The notes under the pieces were generated by a model, which ran no database searches, was not told where the DNA came from, and saw nothing but the letters and a program-made list of their open reading frames with translations. 21,924 nt of DNA from an uncultured Oscillospiraceae bacterium (GTDB lineage: Bacteria > Bacillota > Clostridia > Oscillospirales > Oscillospiraceae): contig CAJUCA010000050.1 in assembly GCA_910585265.1 (NCBI GenBank), positions 1 through 21,924 on the forward strand, read 5' to 3'. This document shows positions 7,305 through 13,416 of the stretch, piece by piece (positions within the stretch are counted from its first letter, which is position 1; every line of letters starts with the position of its first letter). The position numbers and the translations under genes were made by a program.

Positions 7305-7664
7305 TCAAAACAGCAGCACCCGGAGGATCAACGCCAGCGCAAGCCCCGCCACCGACAGGGTGGCCGCCAGCTCCCCCAGGGCCAGGGCCGCCCGGTGCTT
7401 CTCCCGGGGGCGGCGGCGGAGCTCCCGGCCCCCGTAGGCCGCCAGGCCGCTCTCCGGCTCCGGCGTCTCCTCCCCGGCCCGGTCCAGCTCCATCAGGTTC
7501 TCCGCCTTCCACGCCGCCAGATCCACCACCCTGCCCGCCGGGGCGGAGGGTGCCTCCCACCAGCGGGGGGCCGCGCTGTCCCCGCCGGACGCCTGCTCCA
7601 GCCGCTGTCCCGCGGCCTGGTTCTGCCATAAGCTGTGCTGGGTCAGATAGATGGTTTGTCTCAT
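7305..7664 (-). CDS. Small predicted tail-anchored membrane protein, function unknown
   Basis: This gene encodes 119 aa from ATG 7664, chosen because AAAGGAGG lies 8 nt upstream; longer in-frame starts have none. The N-terminal 90 residues are polar and proline/glutamate-rich, with a basic patch (GGRELRRRPREKHR). The last 25 or so residues form one hydrophobic segment (LGELAATLSVAGLALALILRVLLF) ending almost at the C-terminus, as in tail-anchored proteins. I recognise no family. It has a strong promoter of its own with repeated words in the spacer and upstream (7770-7832). Its TGA stop is the TCA trinucleotide that borders the MITE-like element, so an insertion right after the stop, or a replaced C-terminus, is possible. 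Confidence 0.65.
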   Translation of the reverse strand: MRQTIYLTQHSLWQNQAAGQRLEQASGGDSAAPRWWEAPSAPAGRVVDLAAWKAENLMELDRAGEETPEPESGLAAYGGRELRRRPREKHRAALALGELAATLSVAGLALALILRVLLF

Positions 7665-7769
7665 TGCCAAAGCCTCCTTTGTCCTGTCTGGCCTAAGCAT
7701 ACCGCGCAGTGTGTCCCATAATCCGGGATGTTTTGACCCCGTTCCCGGCGGTCTGTTCTCTTGCCTCAA

Positions 7770-7798
7770 ATAATAATATATTTGTTCGAGTTTGTCAA
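7770..7798 (-). promoter_or_regulatory. Strong sigma-A promoter of the tail-anchored protein gene
   Basis: On the minus strand TTGACA (7793-7798) and TATTAT (7770-7775) are 17 nt apart. This is the best consensus promoter in the window on this strand, and the local sequence is AT-rich. Confidence 0.8.
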
Positions 7799-7832
7799 GA
7801 GGCTTTCGGAAATTTGTTCGAGATTTTTCGAG
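7780..7832. repeat. Directly repeated words over the promoter, possible operator
   Basis: ATTTGTTCGAG occurs at 7780-7790, in the promoter spacer, and again at 7812-7822. A degenerate third word, ATTTTTCGAG, is at 7823-7832. The first two are 32 bp apart, about three helical turns, so a protein could read both from one face. Confidence 0.5.
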
Positions 7833-7872
7833 AAATTTTCCACACTCCCGGGGGAACCTGTGGAAGCTCCGC

Positions 7873-7904
7873 AAAAAACCCGCCCCCGGAGCTCCGGGGG
7901 CGGG
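7873..7904 (-). terminator. Rho-independent terminator of the M23 peptidase gene
   Basis: A perfect 26-bp palindrome (7879-7904; arms CCCGCCCCCGGAG and its complement) is followed on the minus strand by six T residues (7873-7878). It starts 10 nt after the stop codon. Confidence 0.92.
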
Positions 7905-7913
7905 CTTTGTCCG

Positions 7914-9611
7914 TTACAGGTAGTTGCGGGGGTTGACGCTGGTGCCGTTGACCCGGACCTCGAAGTGGCAATGGTTGCCGCTGGAGTTTCCGGTGGAGCC
8001 GGCCCGGGCGATGATCTGGCCCTGATACACCTTCTGGCCCACGCTCACCAGCACGGAGGAGTTGTGGCCGTAGTAGGTGACGATGCCGTTGTCGTGGCGG
8101 ATGGCCACCAGCAGGCCATAGCTGCCGTTCCAGCCCGCCTTGATGACGGTGCCGCCGTCGGCGGCCTTGATCCCGGTGCCGTAGGGGACGGCGATGTCCA
8201 GGCCCAGGTGGAAGTCGTAGCTTCCCCACAGGTTGCGCCCGCCGAAGTTGGAGGTGATGGTGCCCCGCACCGGCCAGATGAAGTAGCCGTTGGAGGCGGT
8301 GACGGGCCGGGGGGTGGTTCCCGTGTAGGTGTAGGTGGTGGTGGCCTCCTTGATGGTCTGGGAGGAGAGAACCTCCCGGTCCAGCTCCACGTTGTTCACG
8401 TAGGTGACCTGGGCGTTGATCAGGGCCATGCCGTCCTCGCCCTGCTCCTTCACCTTGGTGTCGCCCACGTACAGCTCGGCGGTCTCGATATACTCCACCG
8501 GGCTGGGGATCTCCTGCTCATAGGTCTCGTTGGTGACCACCCGGACGGACAGGCGGGGCACCGCCTGCTGGATGATCAGCTCCTGGCCCACCCACAGCTT
8601 GTTGACGATCACGTCCGGGTTGAGGACGGACAGCTCGTTGGGCATCATGTCCAGGGAGTAGGCGATGGCGTTGAAGGTGTCCCCCTTCTTCACCTCGTAG
8701 GTGGCCTCCTCCACCGACAGGGCGGACAGCTCCGCCCGAATGGACTCCAGGTCGAAGGTGCTGTTGGCGGGCATCTCCACCGGGGTGATCTGCACGTCCT
8801 CCACGAACTCATAGCGGATGGCGTCGACGGGGAGATAGGGCTGGGCGATCTCGTCCAGAAGCCGGTACAGCTCCCCGCTGTCGGCGGCCCGGCCGATCTC
8901 CACCCCGTCCACCGAGATGGCGTAAGCCGTCATATACGCGCCCACGCCGTCAAACAGCGCGTCCTCCACCGCCACGGTGTCGCTGAGGGCGTCGGGGGCG
9001 GCATAGGCCGGGGCGAAGTCCACCTGGGGCTCGTAGTCGTAATCCTCGCCCAGCACGCTGGCGGCCCTGGTCCCCACGTTGGAGACGATGGCCTTGCCCT
9101 CATCCTCGCTGGACACCAGCCCCACCGGCTGTCCGTTGACCTCCATGACGTAGGCCCGGACGTAGGTGCCCCTGAAGGCGGTCCAGCAGATGGCCGCCGC
9201 CAGCACCGTGGCGTACAGCAGCGGGGATACCGGGTGCCGGGCCACCATGTCCCGGACCTTGGCGATGCCCTGGCCCGCCTTCTCCAGCCGTCCGGCGGTG
9301 AGGCCGTTCACCCTGCTCCAGCCGCCCCCGGCGGCCTGGGCGGCGGACCTGCCCGCCTCCTCCGCCTTTCTGCGGAGGCCGTCCCAGGCGGCCTTGGCCT
9401 CCGCCCTCCTGTCGGGGCGGACGGGCCCGGCCTGGGGCTGGGGTTCCTCCTGTTTGGCCTGCTCCTGGGGAGGCATGGCCTGATCAATATACTGCTTCCA
9501 GGACTGGGGCTTCCCGCCCCCCTGGAGCTCTTTGGCGTCGCTCCCGCCTTTCACGTCAGCTCTCTCTTTGACCGCGTCCTTGGACCCGCGGCTGTCGTGC
9601 GTGCGCTTCAC
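7914..9611 (-). CDS. Membrane-anchored M23 (LytM) peptidase with LysM and G5 domains
   Basis: This gene encodes 565 aa from GTG 9611, which has AGGAGG 7 nt upstream. The first 125 residues are charged and cytosolic, and one membrane segment at about 126-147 (HPVSPLLYATVLAAAICW) makes it type II. A LysM lies at about 305-347 (YEVKKGDTFNAIAYSL to VGQELII) and a G5 domain at about 353-433. The LytM endopeptidase at 464-563 keeps the zinc ligands His468 and Asp472 (HLGLD) and His549 of the HxH motif (HCH, 547-549), plus His516 in YYGH. Family role: hydrolysis of peptide cross-links in peptidoglycan, outside the membrane. A WalR-type direct repeat lies at its promoter, which fits a wall hydrolase of the WalRK regulon. 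The long cytosolic N-terminus is unusual; it may localise the enzyme. Confidence 0.93.
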   Translation of the reverse strand: MKRTHDSRGSKDAVKERADVKGGSDAKELQGGGKPQSWKQYIDQAMPPQEQAKQEEPQPQAGPVRPDRRAEAKAAWDGLRRKAEEAGRSAAQAAGGGWSRVNGLTAGRLEKAGQGIAKVRDMVARHPVSPLLYATVLAAAICWTAFRGTYVRAYVMEVNGQPVGLVSSEDEGKAIVSNVGTRAASVLGEDYDYEPQVDFAPAYAAPDALSDTVAVEDALFDGVGAYMTAYAISVDGVEIGRAADSGELYRLLDEIAQPYLPVDAIRYEFVEDVQITPVEMPANSTFDLESIRAELSALSVEEATYEVKKGDTFNAIAYSLDMMPNELSVLNPDVIVNKLWVGQELIIQQAVPRLSVRVVTNETYEQEIPSPVEYIETAELYVGDTKVKEQGEDGMALINAQVTYVNNVELDREVLSSQTIKEATTTYTYTGTTPRPVTASNGYFIWPVRGTITSNFGGRNLWGSYDFHLGLDIAVPYGTGIKAADGGTVIKAGWNGSYGLLVAIRHDNGIVTYYGHNSSVLVSVGQKVYQGQIIARAGSTGNSSGNHCHFEVRVNGTSVNPRNYL

Positions 9612-9659
9612 GGCTGTCCCTCCTGTTGCGCTTCGGGTTTCCGACTGTCCTGCCGCCCA

Positions 9660-9697
9660 GTTACAAAAGAAACGCAAAGGGTTACAAAACAGTTACA
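9660..9697 (-). promoter_or_regulatory. WalR (YycF)-type binding site, plus a third half-site
   Basis: On the minus strand the sequence reads TGTAAC-TGTTT-TGTAAC (9681-9697), an exact fit to the WalR consensus TGTWAH-N5-TGTWAH. A third TGTAAC lies at 9660-9665. The three starts are 11 and 21 bp apart and thus on one helical face. The box begins about where transcription from the 9703-9731 promoter should start, a position that in known cases favours repression. Confidence 0.7.
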
Positions 9698-9702
9698 GCC
9701 TT

Positions 9703-9731
9703 ATCTTACACTGATTTGTCCCTCCAGTCAA
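9703..9731 (-). promoter_or_regulatory. Promoter of the M23 peptidase gene
   Basis: On the minus strand TTGACT (9726-9731) and TAAGAT (9703-9708) are 17 nt apart. The WalR box follows directly. The stretch 9732-9885, between this promoter and the divergent thiT promoter, holds nothing I recognise. Confidence 0.7.
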
Positions 9732-9885
9732 GCCCTGATTTTCCGGCCCCTGGACAAAGCCGCAGATCTTTGGGGCATATCTTGTTGCGTTTTGGCGGTT
9801 TCGGGGGAACGGGGGCACATTCTCTGGTGTACTTGGCAAAACCTCCAAAAATTACCCCTGATTTTCGCCCTTTTGCCCAGCCCAC

Positions 9886-9914
9886 TTGACAGGGCCTCCC
9901 GCTTCCGGTACAAT
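9886..9914 (+). promoter_or_regulatory. Promoter of the thiamine (thiT) operon
   Basis: TTGACA at 9886-9891 and TACAAT at 9909-9914 are separated by exactly 17 nt, and the TPP aptamer begins about 27 nt downstream of the -10. Confidence 0.85.
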
Positions 9915-9940
9915 AGGTGCAACCGCATAGTGAATGGAAT

Positions 9941-10041
9941 GTCACAGGGGCGCTGGATGCACTTTCCGGCTGTGATGTGGAGGATGAAAGCCCTCCCGGT
10001 CCCTCGTACCTGATCCGGGTAATGCCGGCGTAGGAAGTGAA
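9941..10041 (+). promoter_or_regulatory. TPP riboswitch aptamer (THI element)
   Basis: The conserved parts occur in the right order: CAGGGGCGCTGG at the 5' side, GGCTGTGA at 9968-9975, then ACCTGAT, CCGGGTAATGCCGG and CGTAGG, closed by TCAC/GTGA pairing (9942-9945 with 10037-10040). The consensus GGCTGAGA appears as GGCTGTGA; the GA that stacks on the pyrimidine ring of the ligand is kept. Known role: binds thiamine pyrophosphate and turns off thiamine genes. Confidence 0.93.
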
Positions 10042-10043
10042 TC

Positions 10044-10130
10044 CGACAAGTTGGGCCATTGTCGTTTCTCCCGCTACCGCATTGCACCGTTTGCATTGCG
10101 GTATACTTATTTCAGGAGGAAACGACAATG
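10044..10130 (+). promoter_or_regulatory. Expression platform of the TPP riboswitch: SD/start sequestration
   Basis: CATTGTCGTTTC (10057-10068) is perfectly complementary to GAAACGACAATG (10119-10130), which covers the end of the AGGAGG and the ATG of thiT. An inner hairpin (10075-10102) closes the loop. CGACAA at 10044-10049 can instead pair with TTGTCG (10059-10064), breaking the sequestering helix. This points to translational control by two exclusive folds. Confidence 0.75.
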
Positions 10131-10688
10131 AAGAACGTGAACCAGACCACCCGGATGCTGTGCGAGGGCGCGGTGTCCATCGCGCTGGCGTATGCCCTCA
10201 CCTTTGTGGAGCTGGACCTGTGGTTCCAGGGCGGCTCCATCAGCGCGGCCATGATCCCCATCATCCTGTTCGCCGTGCGCTGGGGGGCGGGCTGGGGTAT
10301 CGTTGCCGGACTGGCCTTCGGCACGCTGAAGTATTTCCTGGGCCTGGACAGCTTTGTGATCAGCTGGGTCTCCATCGTGTTTGACTATACCGGTGCCTAT
10401 GCCATGGTGGGGCTGGCTGGGCTGTTCAAGCGCAAGGCCAACCTGATCCCCCTGGCCGCCGCCGCCGCCGGCGCGGCCCGGTTCGTTGTGCACTACATCA
10501 GCGGCGTCACCGTCTACGCCGAGTGGATGCCGGAGACGTTTATGGGCATGACCATGACCTCCCCCTTCTTCTACTCCGCGCTGTATAACGGCGGCTATAT
10601 GCTCCCCAGCACCCTCCTGGCCGTGGTGGTGTGCGCGGCGCTGATGAAGCCCCTGAGCAAATTCCTGAACGGGGAAGATTTGAAATAA
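10128..10688 (+). CDS. thiT: ECF transporter thiamine-specific S component
   Basis: This gene encodes 186 aa from ATG 10128, which has AGGAGG 7 nt upstream; an in-frame ATG at 10059 lies inside the riboswitch platform and has no ribosome binding site. The protein is hydrophobic with about six membrane segments. It carries the ThiT pattern LWFQGGSISAAMIPIILFAVRWG, in which Trp and Gly-rich residues line the thiamine pocket, and later YAEWMPE and SALYNGGYMLP. Known role: binds thiamine with very high affinity and works with the shared EcfA/A'/T energising module, which is not encoded in this window. The TPP riboswitch directly upstream confirms the substrate. A HAD phosphatase follows after 12 nt. 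Confidence 0.95.
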   Translation: MKNVNQTTRMLCEGAVSIALAYALTFVELDLWFQGGSISAAMIPIILFAVRWGAGWGIVAGLAFGTLKYFLGLDSFVISWVSIVFDYTGAYAMVGLAGLFKRKANLIPLAAAAAGAARFVVHYISGVTVYAEWMPETFMGMTMTSPFFYSALYNGGYMLPSTLLAVVVCAALMKPLSKFLNGEDLK

Positions 10689-10700
10689 GGACTGATTTTT

Positions 10701-11525
10701 GTGGGCAAATTCAGCGGCGTGCTGTTCTACACCGACTACGACGACACCTTATATAATACTGCCCACACCGTCTCCCCGGAGAACCGCGCCGCCATCCGCT
10801 ACTTCATCCGGAACGGCGGCCGCTTCTCCATCGCCACCGGCCGGGCCCACCGCACCTTCACCCCCCAGATCGCCAAGGAGGAGCTGGAGCTGAACGCCCC
10901 GGTGGTGCTGTCCAACGGGGCCATGCTGTACGACTACCAGGCGGACCGCTGCCTGGCGGAGTCCCACCTGGACGGGGACGCCCCGGAGCGGCTGGCCCAG
11001 CTGTGCCGGGTGTTCCCCGATCTGGCGGTGGAGGCCTACCACGGGGAGGAAATCTATGTCCACAACCCCAACGCCGTCACCACCGCCCACCTGACCAAGG
11101 TGGGGGGCGTCCAGATCCCCTGCCCCATCGGGTCCATGCCCACCCCCTGGATCAAGGTCCTGCTGGAGCAGGACCACCCCTACCTGCTGGCGGCCCAGGC
11201 CCATCTCCTGCGCTGCTGGGGGGACAGCTTCGAGGCCATCTTCTCCAACCCCTACCTGCTGGAGCTTACCGCCAAGGGCTGCCACAAGGGCTCCATGGCG
11301 GCCCGGGCGGCCCGGCTGCTCCACATCGACCCCAGGCACTTCTACTGCATGGGGGACAACCAGAACGACCTGCCCATGCTGGAGCTGTCCGCCCTCCCCT
11401 TCGCCCCCGCCAACTGCGCCCCCGAGGTGCGCGGCTGGCTGGCGGCCCGGGGCCGCGCCCCCCTGGGCCACTGCGACGAGCACGCCGTGGCCCAGGCCAT
11501 CGGGATCCTGGATTCCCTCTACTGA
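10701..11525 (+). CDS. HAD-superfamily (Cof-type) phosphatase in the thiamine operon
   Basis: This gene encodes 274 aa from GTG 10701, with AAGGA about 9 nt upstream and 12 nt after thiT, so it is in the same riboswitch-controlled transcript. All four HAD motifs are present: DYDDT (nucleophile Asp12, acid/base Asp14), ATGRA (Thr46), Lys196 in CHKGSM and GDNQND (218-223). The cap between motifs II and III is of the Cof/C2B kind. Known family activity is hydrolysis of small phosphate esters; E. coli Cof acts on HMP-PP, a thiamine precursor. By context a role in thiamine-phosphate or pyrimidine-precursor turnover is plausible, but this is inference. A strong terminator follows. Confidence 0.88.
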   Translation: MGKFSGVLFYTDYDDTLYNTAHTVSPENRAAIRYFIRNGGRFSIATGRAHRTFTPQIAKEELELNAPVVLSNGAMLYDYQADRCLAESHLDGDAPERLAQLCRVFPDLAVEAYHGEEIYVHNPNAVTTAHLTKVGGVQIPCPIGSMPTPWIKVLLEQDHPYLLAAQAHLLRCWGDSFEAIFSNPYLLELTAKGCHKGSMAARAARLLHIDPRHFYCMGDNQNDLPMLELSALPFAPANCAPEVRGWLAARGRAPLGHCDEHAVAQAIGILDSLY

Positions 11526-11534
11526 ACCGCCAAA

Positions 11535-11567
11535 GGCCCCGGACGGCACCTGTCCGGGACCTTTTTT
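11535..11567 (+). terminator. Terminator of the thiT operon
   Basis: The stem GGCCCCGGAC (11535-11544) pairs with GTCCGGGACC (11552-11561), with 9 of 10 pairs and a 7-nt loop, and is followed by six T. Confidence 0.9.
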
Positions 11568-11580
11568 ACCGGGAAAACCC

Positions 11581-11597
11581 TTCTTAGGAAATTCTTA
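11581..11597 (+). promoter_or_regulatory. 11-bp-spaced direct repeat upstream of the lipoprotein gene
   Basis: TTCTTA-GGAAA-TTCTTA has the geometry of OmpR/PhoB-family response regulator sites. No convincing promoter was found between it and the gene at 11692, so its relevance is uncertain. Confidence 0.3.
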
Positions 11598-11691
11598 ATA
11601 ACCTGTTCGCTTATTTTTCCCTGCCGTGTGCCGACAGATTGCGTAGAGCCGGATTCCGGCCCAAATACGAGGATAGGAGCGAGAAAACCAT

Positions 11692-12324
11692 ATGAACCTG
11701 ATCAAACGCGCCACCCTGCTGACCCTGGCCCTGGTGATGGCCCTGGGCCTCACCGCCTGCGAGGGCATGGGCAAGCCCGATATGCCCATGGAGATCACCA
11801 TGGACGACCACACCGTCGTGCTGGGCAAGACCACCACCGCCGAGATGGCGGGCTGGGGCTGGGAGCTGGAGTTCAACGGCTCCCAGAACGAGATCCGGGA
11901 GGACGCCAAGTACGTCGCCTGCTACTACACCATCCGCAAGGGCGAGGGCTCCGGCAACCAGTTCTCCGTGTCCGTCTGGGTGCCCTTCCAGAAGAACATG
12001 GTGGGCTCCTCCCAGGTGGACTTCTCCGAGGAGGAGAAGATGTCCAAGACCGAGGGCGTGGTGTGCCGGGTGGACGTGCGCAAGGACGCCGCCGAGAACT
12101 TCAAGATCACCTATAACGGCAAGGATTACCAGGACCTCACCTGGGACGACGTGAAGGAGATGGGTGCCAAGGAGACCGAGCAGTCCAGCGAGTACTCCCC
12201 CATCTACAAGCTGGAGGCGTCCCAGGGCAGCCTGAACTTCAAGAAGGGCTACACCGGCGAGGACGAGCCGGGCGAGTTCGGCCTCAGCATGAACTCCGGG
12301 GCCTTCTCCAAGCTCCAGAAATGA
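11692..12324 (+). CDS. Predicted lipoprotein of unknown function
   Basis: This gene encodes 210 aa from ATG 11692 behind AGGAGC. Residues 1-23 form a lipoprotein signal peptide: two basic residues (K5, R6), a hydrophobic core (TLLTLALVMALG) and a lipobox LTAC with Cys23. The mature part is acidic and soluble, with recurring short beta-like stretches (TVVLGKTTTAEM, FSVSVWVPFQK, FKITYNGKDY, YKLEASQGSLNF). I recognise no family. It should sit on the outer face of the cytoplasmic membrane. It is monocistronic: the thiT operon terminator lies upstream and a strong terminator downstream. A role cannot be stated. Confidence 0.85.
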   Translation: MNLIKRATLLTLALVMALGLTACEGMGKPDMPMEITMDDHTVVLGKTTTAEMAGWGWELEFNGSQNEIREDAKYVACYYTIRKGEGSGNQFSVSVWVPFQKNMVGSSQVDFSEEEKMSKTEGVVCRVDVRKDAAENFKITYNGKDYQDLTWDDVKEMGAKETEQSSEYSPIYKLEASQGSLNFKKGYTGEDEPGEFGLSMNSGAFSKLQK

Positions 12325-12328
12325 TCAG

Positions 12329-12360
12329 AGGCCCCGCCGCTTGCGCGGCGGGGCCTTTCA
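12329..12360 (+). terminator. Terminator of the lipoprotein gene
   Basis: A perfect 12-bp stem, AGGCCCCGCCGC (12329-12340) with 12345-12356, and TTGC loop is followed by a short T-rich tail. It begins 4 nt after the stop codon. Confidence 0.85.
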
Positions 12361-12366
12361 TTCCCT

Positions 12367-12442
12367 GTAGGGGCGGACATTGTCCGCCCGCAAAGGCCTG
12401 GACACATTCACCGGACGGCGGGCGCACAATGTGCGCCCCTAC
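12367..12442. repeat. 76-bp double-palindrome intergenic element
   Basis: The two 24-nt ends (12367-12390 and 12419-12442) are inverted copies of each other that differ at two positions. Each end is itself a hairpin: GGGCGGAC-ATT-GTCCGCCC (12371-12389) and GGGCGCAC-AAT-GTGCGCCC (12420-12438). The two differences compensate each other within each small hairpin. The terminal word GTAGGGGCG is at both ends. It is non-coding. Confidence 0.75.
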
Positions 12443-12460
12443 CCGCCCCCCCGGAAACGC

Positions 12461-12482
12461 GATGCCTCCATATCCGCCGCGG
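12461..12482. repeat. Partial copy of the 3' end of the HD-hydrolase gene
   Basis: This 22-nt stretch matches 12550-12571, in the last codons of the HD gene, at 20 of 22 positions, and similarity continues weakly on one side. It lies beyond the stop codon next to the 76-bp palindromic element. Confidence 0.55.
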
Positions 12483-12499
12483 CGGAGCGAACAGCCCCC

Positions 12500-12518
12500 C
12501 TCCCCGCTTTGCGGGGAG
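12500..12518 (-). terminator. Hairpin downstream of the HD-hydrolase gene, weak terminator
   Basis: The stem CTCCCCGC (12500-12507) pairs with 12511-12518 around TTT, 10 nt after the stop. There is no T-run after it on the minus strand, so termination is uncertain. Confidence 0.35.
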
Positions 12519-12527
12519 AGGGCCTTC

Positions 12528-13109
12528 TCATTTCCCCTCCAGGAAATAGGACGCCTCCATATCCGCCGTGGCCAGGGCGAAGGCCAGCGGGTACTGGGAC
12601 AACGCCTGCCCCACCATCCGGCTGTCCTCCGGGCCGGAGAAGCCCATGTGCCAGCGGATGGCCATGGCCTCGTCCCGGGTGAGGCGCATGAAGCCCGAGA
12701 TGATGTACACCGATTTCTCCCCGTGGCCGTAGGGCAGCTTATCCTCATAGAAGAAGGTGGGCACCTTCTCCCACTTCCCCGTGGCGTCGTCCTTCACGTT
12801 CCGGGTGCCCGCCTTGTAGCAGCCGATCTTGCAGAGATCGTGGAGCAGGGCGGCGATGGCCGCCGACTCCATGGGGTAGTCCACCCCATAGACCTCCTTC
12901 ACCCGCTCCCGGGCCAAATACGCCTCCAGGCAGCGGAACACGTTGACGCTGTGCTCGCACAGCCCCCCGGCGTGGGAGCCGTGGAACCGGGCGGAGGCGG
13001 GGGCGGTGAAAAAATCGCTCTTGTGCTCCAGGTAGTCCAGCAGCTCCGCGCTGCCCTCCCGGTGGATGTGCTGGGTGTAGATCTCGATAAATTCCTCTTT
13101 TCCCGGCAT
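12528..13109 (-). CDS. HD-domain hydrolase
   Basis: This gene encodes 193 aa from ATG 13109, which has AAGGAGG 7 nt upstream. A much longer in-frame reading upstream only translates the palindromic repeat and is rejected. The metal-binding pattern is visible: RFHGSHAGGLCEHSVNVF (His43, His46, His53), LLHDLCKIG (His90, Asp91), LPYGHGEKS (His129) and RWHMG (His154), with Asp183 near the end. The pattern HG..GGL.EH...LLHD..KI resembles the HD domain of YhaM-type 3'-5' exoribonucleases, but the OB-fold domain of YhaM is absent. The substrate is likely a nucleotide or nucleic acid end; this is inference. It stands alone between repeat-rich spacers. Confidence 0.85.
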   Translation of the reverse strand: MPGKEEFIEIYTQHIHREGSAELLDYLEHKSDFFTAPASARFHGSHAGGLCEHSVNVFRCLEAYLARERVKEVYGVDYPMESAAIAALLHDLCKIGCYKAGTRNVKDDATGKWEKVPTFFYEDKLPYGHGEKSVYIISGFMRLTRDEAMAIRWHMGFSGPEDSRMVGQALSQYPLAFALATADMEASYFLEGK

Positions 13110-13137
13110 GGTGTGACCTCCTTTTTGCCTTCGGCGA

Positions 13138-13165
13138 CCTACTTTCTGCTTGTGCAGAAAGTAGG
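13138..13165. repeat. Family-A palindromic repeat (copy 2)
   Basis: A 12-bp perfect stem, CCTACTTTCTGC (13138-13149) with 13154-13165, closes a TTGT loop. The core TTTCTGC-YGT-GCAGAAA equals that of the element at 938-1000, while the outer bases differ in both arms in a compensating way. It lies just upstream of the HD-gene ribosome binding site, so it would be in that gene's leader. Confidence 0.75.
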
Positions 13166-13175
13166 CAAAGACACA

Positions 13176-13196
13176 CTTAGGGGGTTCCCCCCTAAG
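13176..13196. repeat. Hairpin following family-A repeat
   Basis: A 9-bp perfect stem CTTAGGGGG/CCCCCTAAG with a 3-nt loop sits 10 nt from the previous palindrome and is probably part of the same composite element. The remainder of the spacer, 13197-13364, is GC-rich with no gene I can support. Confidence 0.6.
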
Positions 13197-13364
13197 CACC
13201 CCCACCCCCGCCTGACGCAGGGGCGCGGGCAATCCGGCTATTGCGGTTGACGAATGAGCCGGCATTTCATACCCCGGCCCACAGCGGCCTTCGCTGGCAC
13301 TGGAACGGTGCCGCCAGCGTCTCCCGTCCGCGCCTGCGCAGTGCGCCGAAGGGAACGTGACCGC

Positions 13365-13370
13365 ATTATA
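13365..13370 (-). promoter_or_regulatory. Possible -10 box upstream of the HD-hydrolase gene
   Basis: A perfect TATAAT lies on the minus strand, but no good -35 is found 16-18 nt upstream, where the sequence is part of the terminator stem. It would give a leader of about 250 nt containing the family-A repeat. Confidence 0.3.
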
Positions 13371-13374
13371 CCAC

Positions 13375-13413
13375 AAAACCGCCCCCTTGCATAGAGCGCA
13401 AAGGGGCGGTTTT
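13375..13413 (-). terminator. Bidirectional-looking terminator after the 48-aa gene
   Basis: The outer stem AAAACCGCCCC (13375-13385) pairs perfectly with 13403-13413, and the inner CTTGC/GCAAAG pairs partly. The A/T ends supply T-runs for both strands. It starts 4 nt after the stop of the small gene. Confidence 0.8.
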
Positions 13414-13416
13414 TTA

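Noticed and set aside
7780..7822. LexA (SOS) boxes in the promoter of the small membrane protein
   Set aside because: CGAAC half-sites are present, but the second half GTTCG at the right spacing is missing in both.
9732..9885. Possible short genes between the M23 and thiT promoters
   Set aside because: Open frames exist on both strands but cross promoters or the riboswitch, lack ribosome binding sites and show no recognisable protein.
7761..10013. 750-codon open frame on the plus strand opposite the M23 gene
   Set aside because: It is antisense to a clear peptidase gene, runs through a terminator and promoters, and has low-complexity composition.
11655..11688. Promoter TTGCGT with 17 nt to CAAATA before the lipoprotein gene
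   Set aside because: The -10 candidate matches the consensus poorly and the spacer is a GC-rich palindrome.
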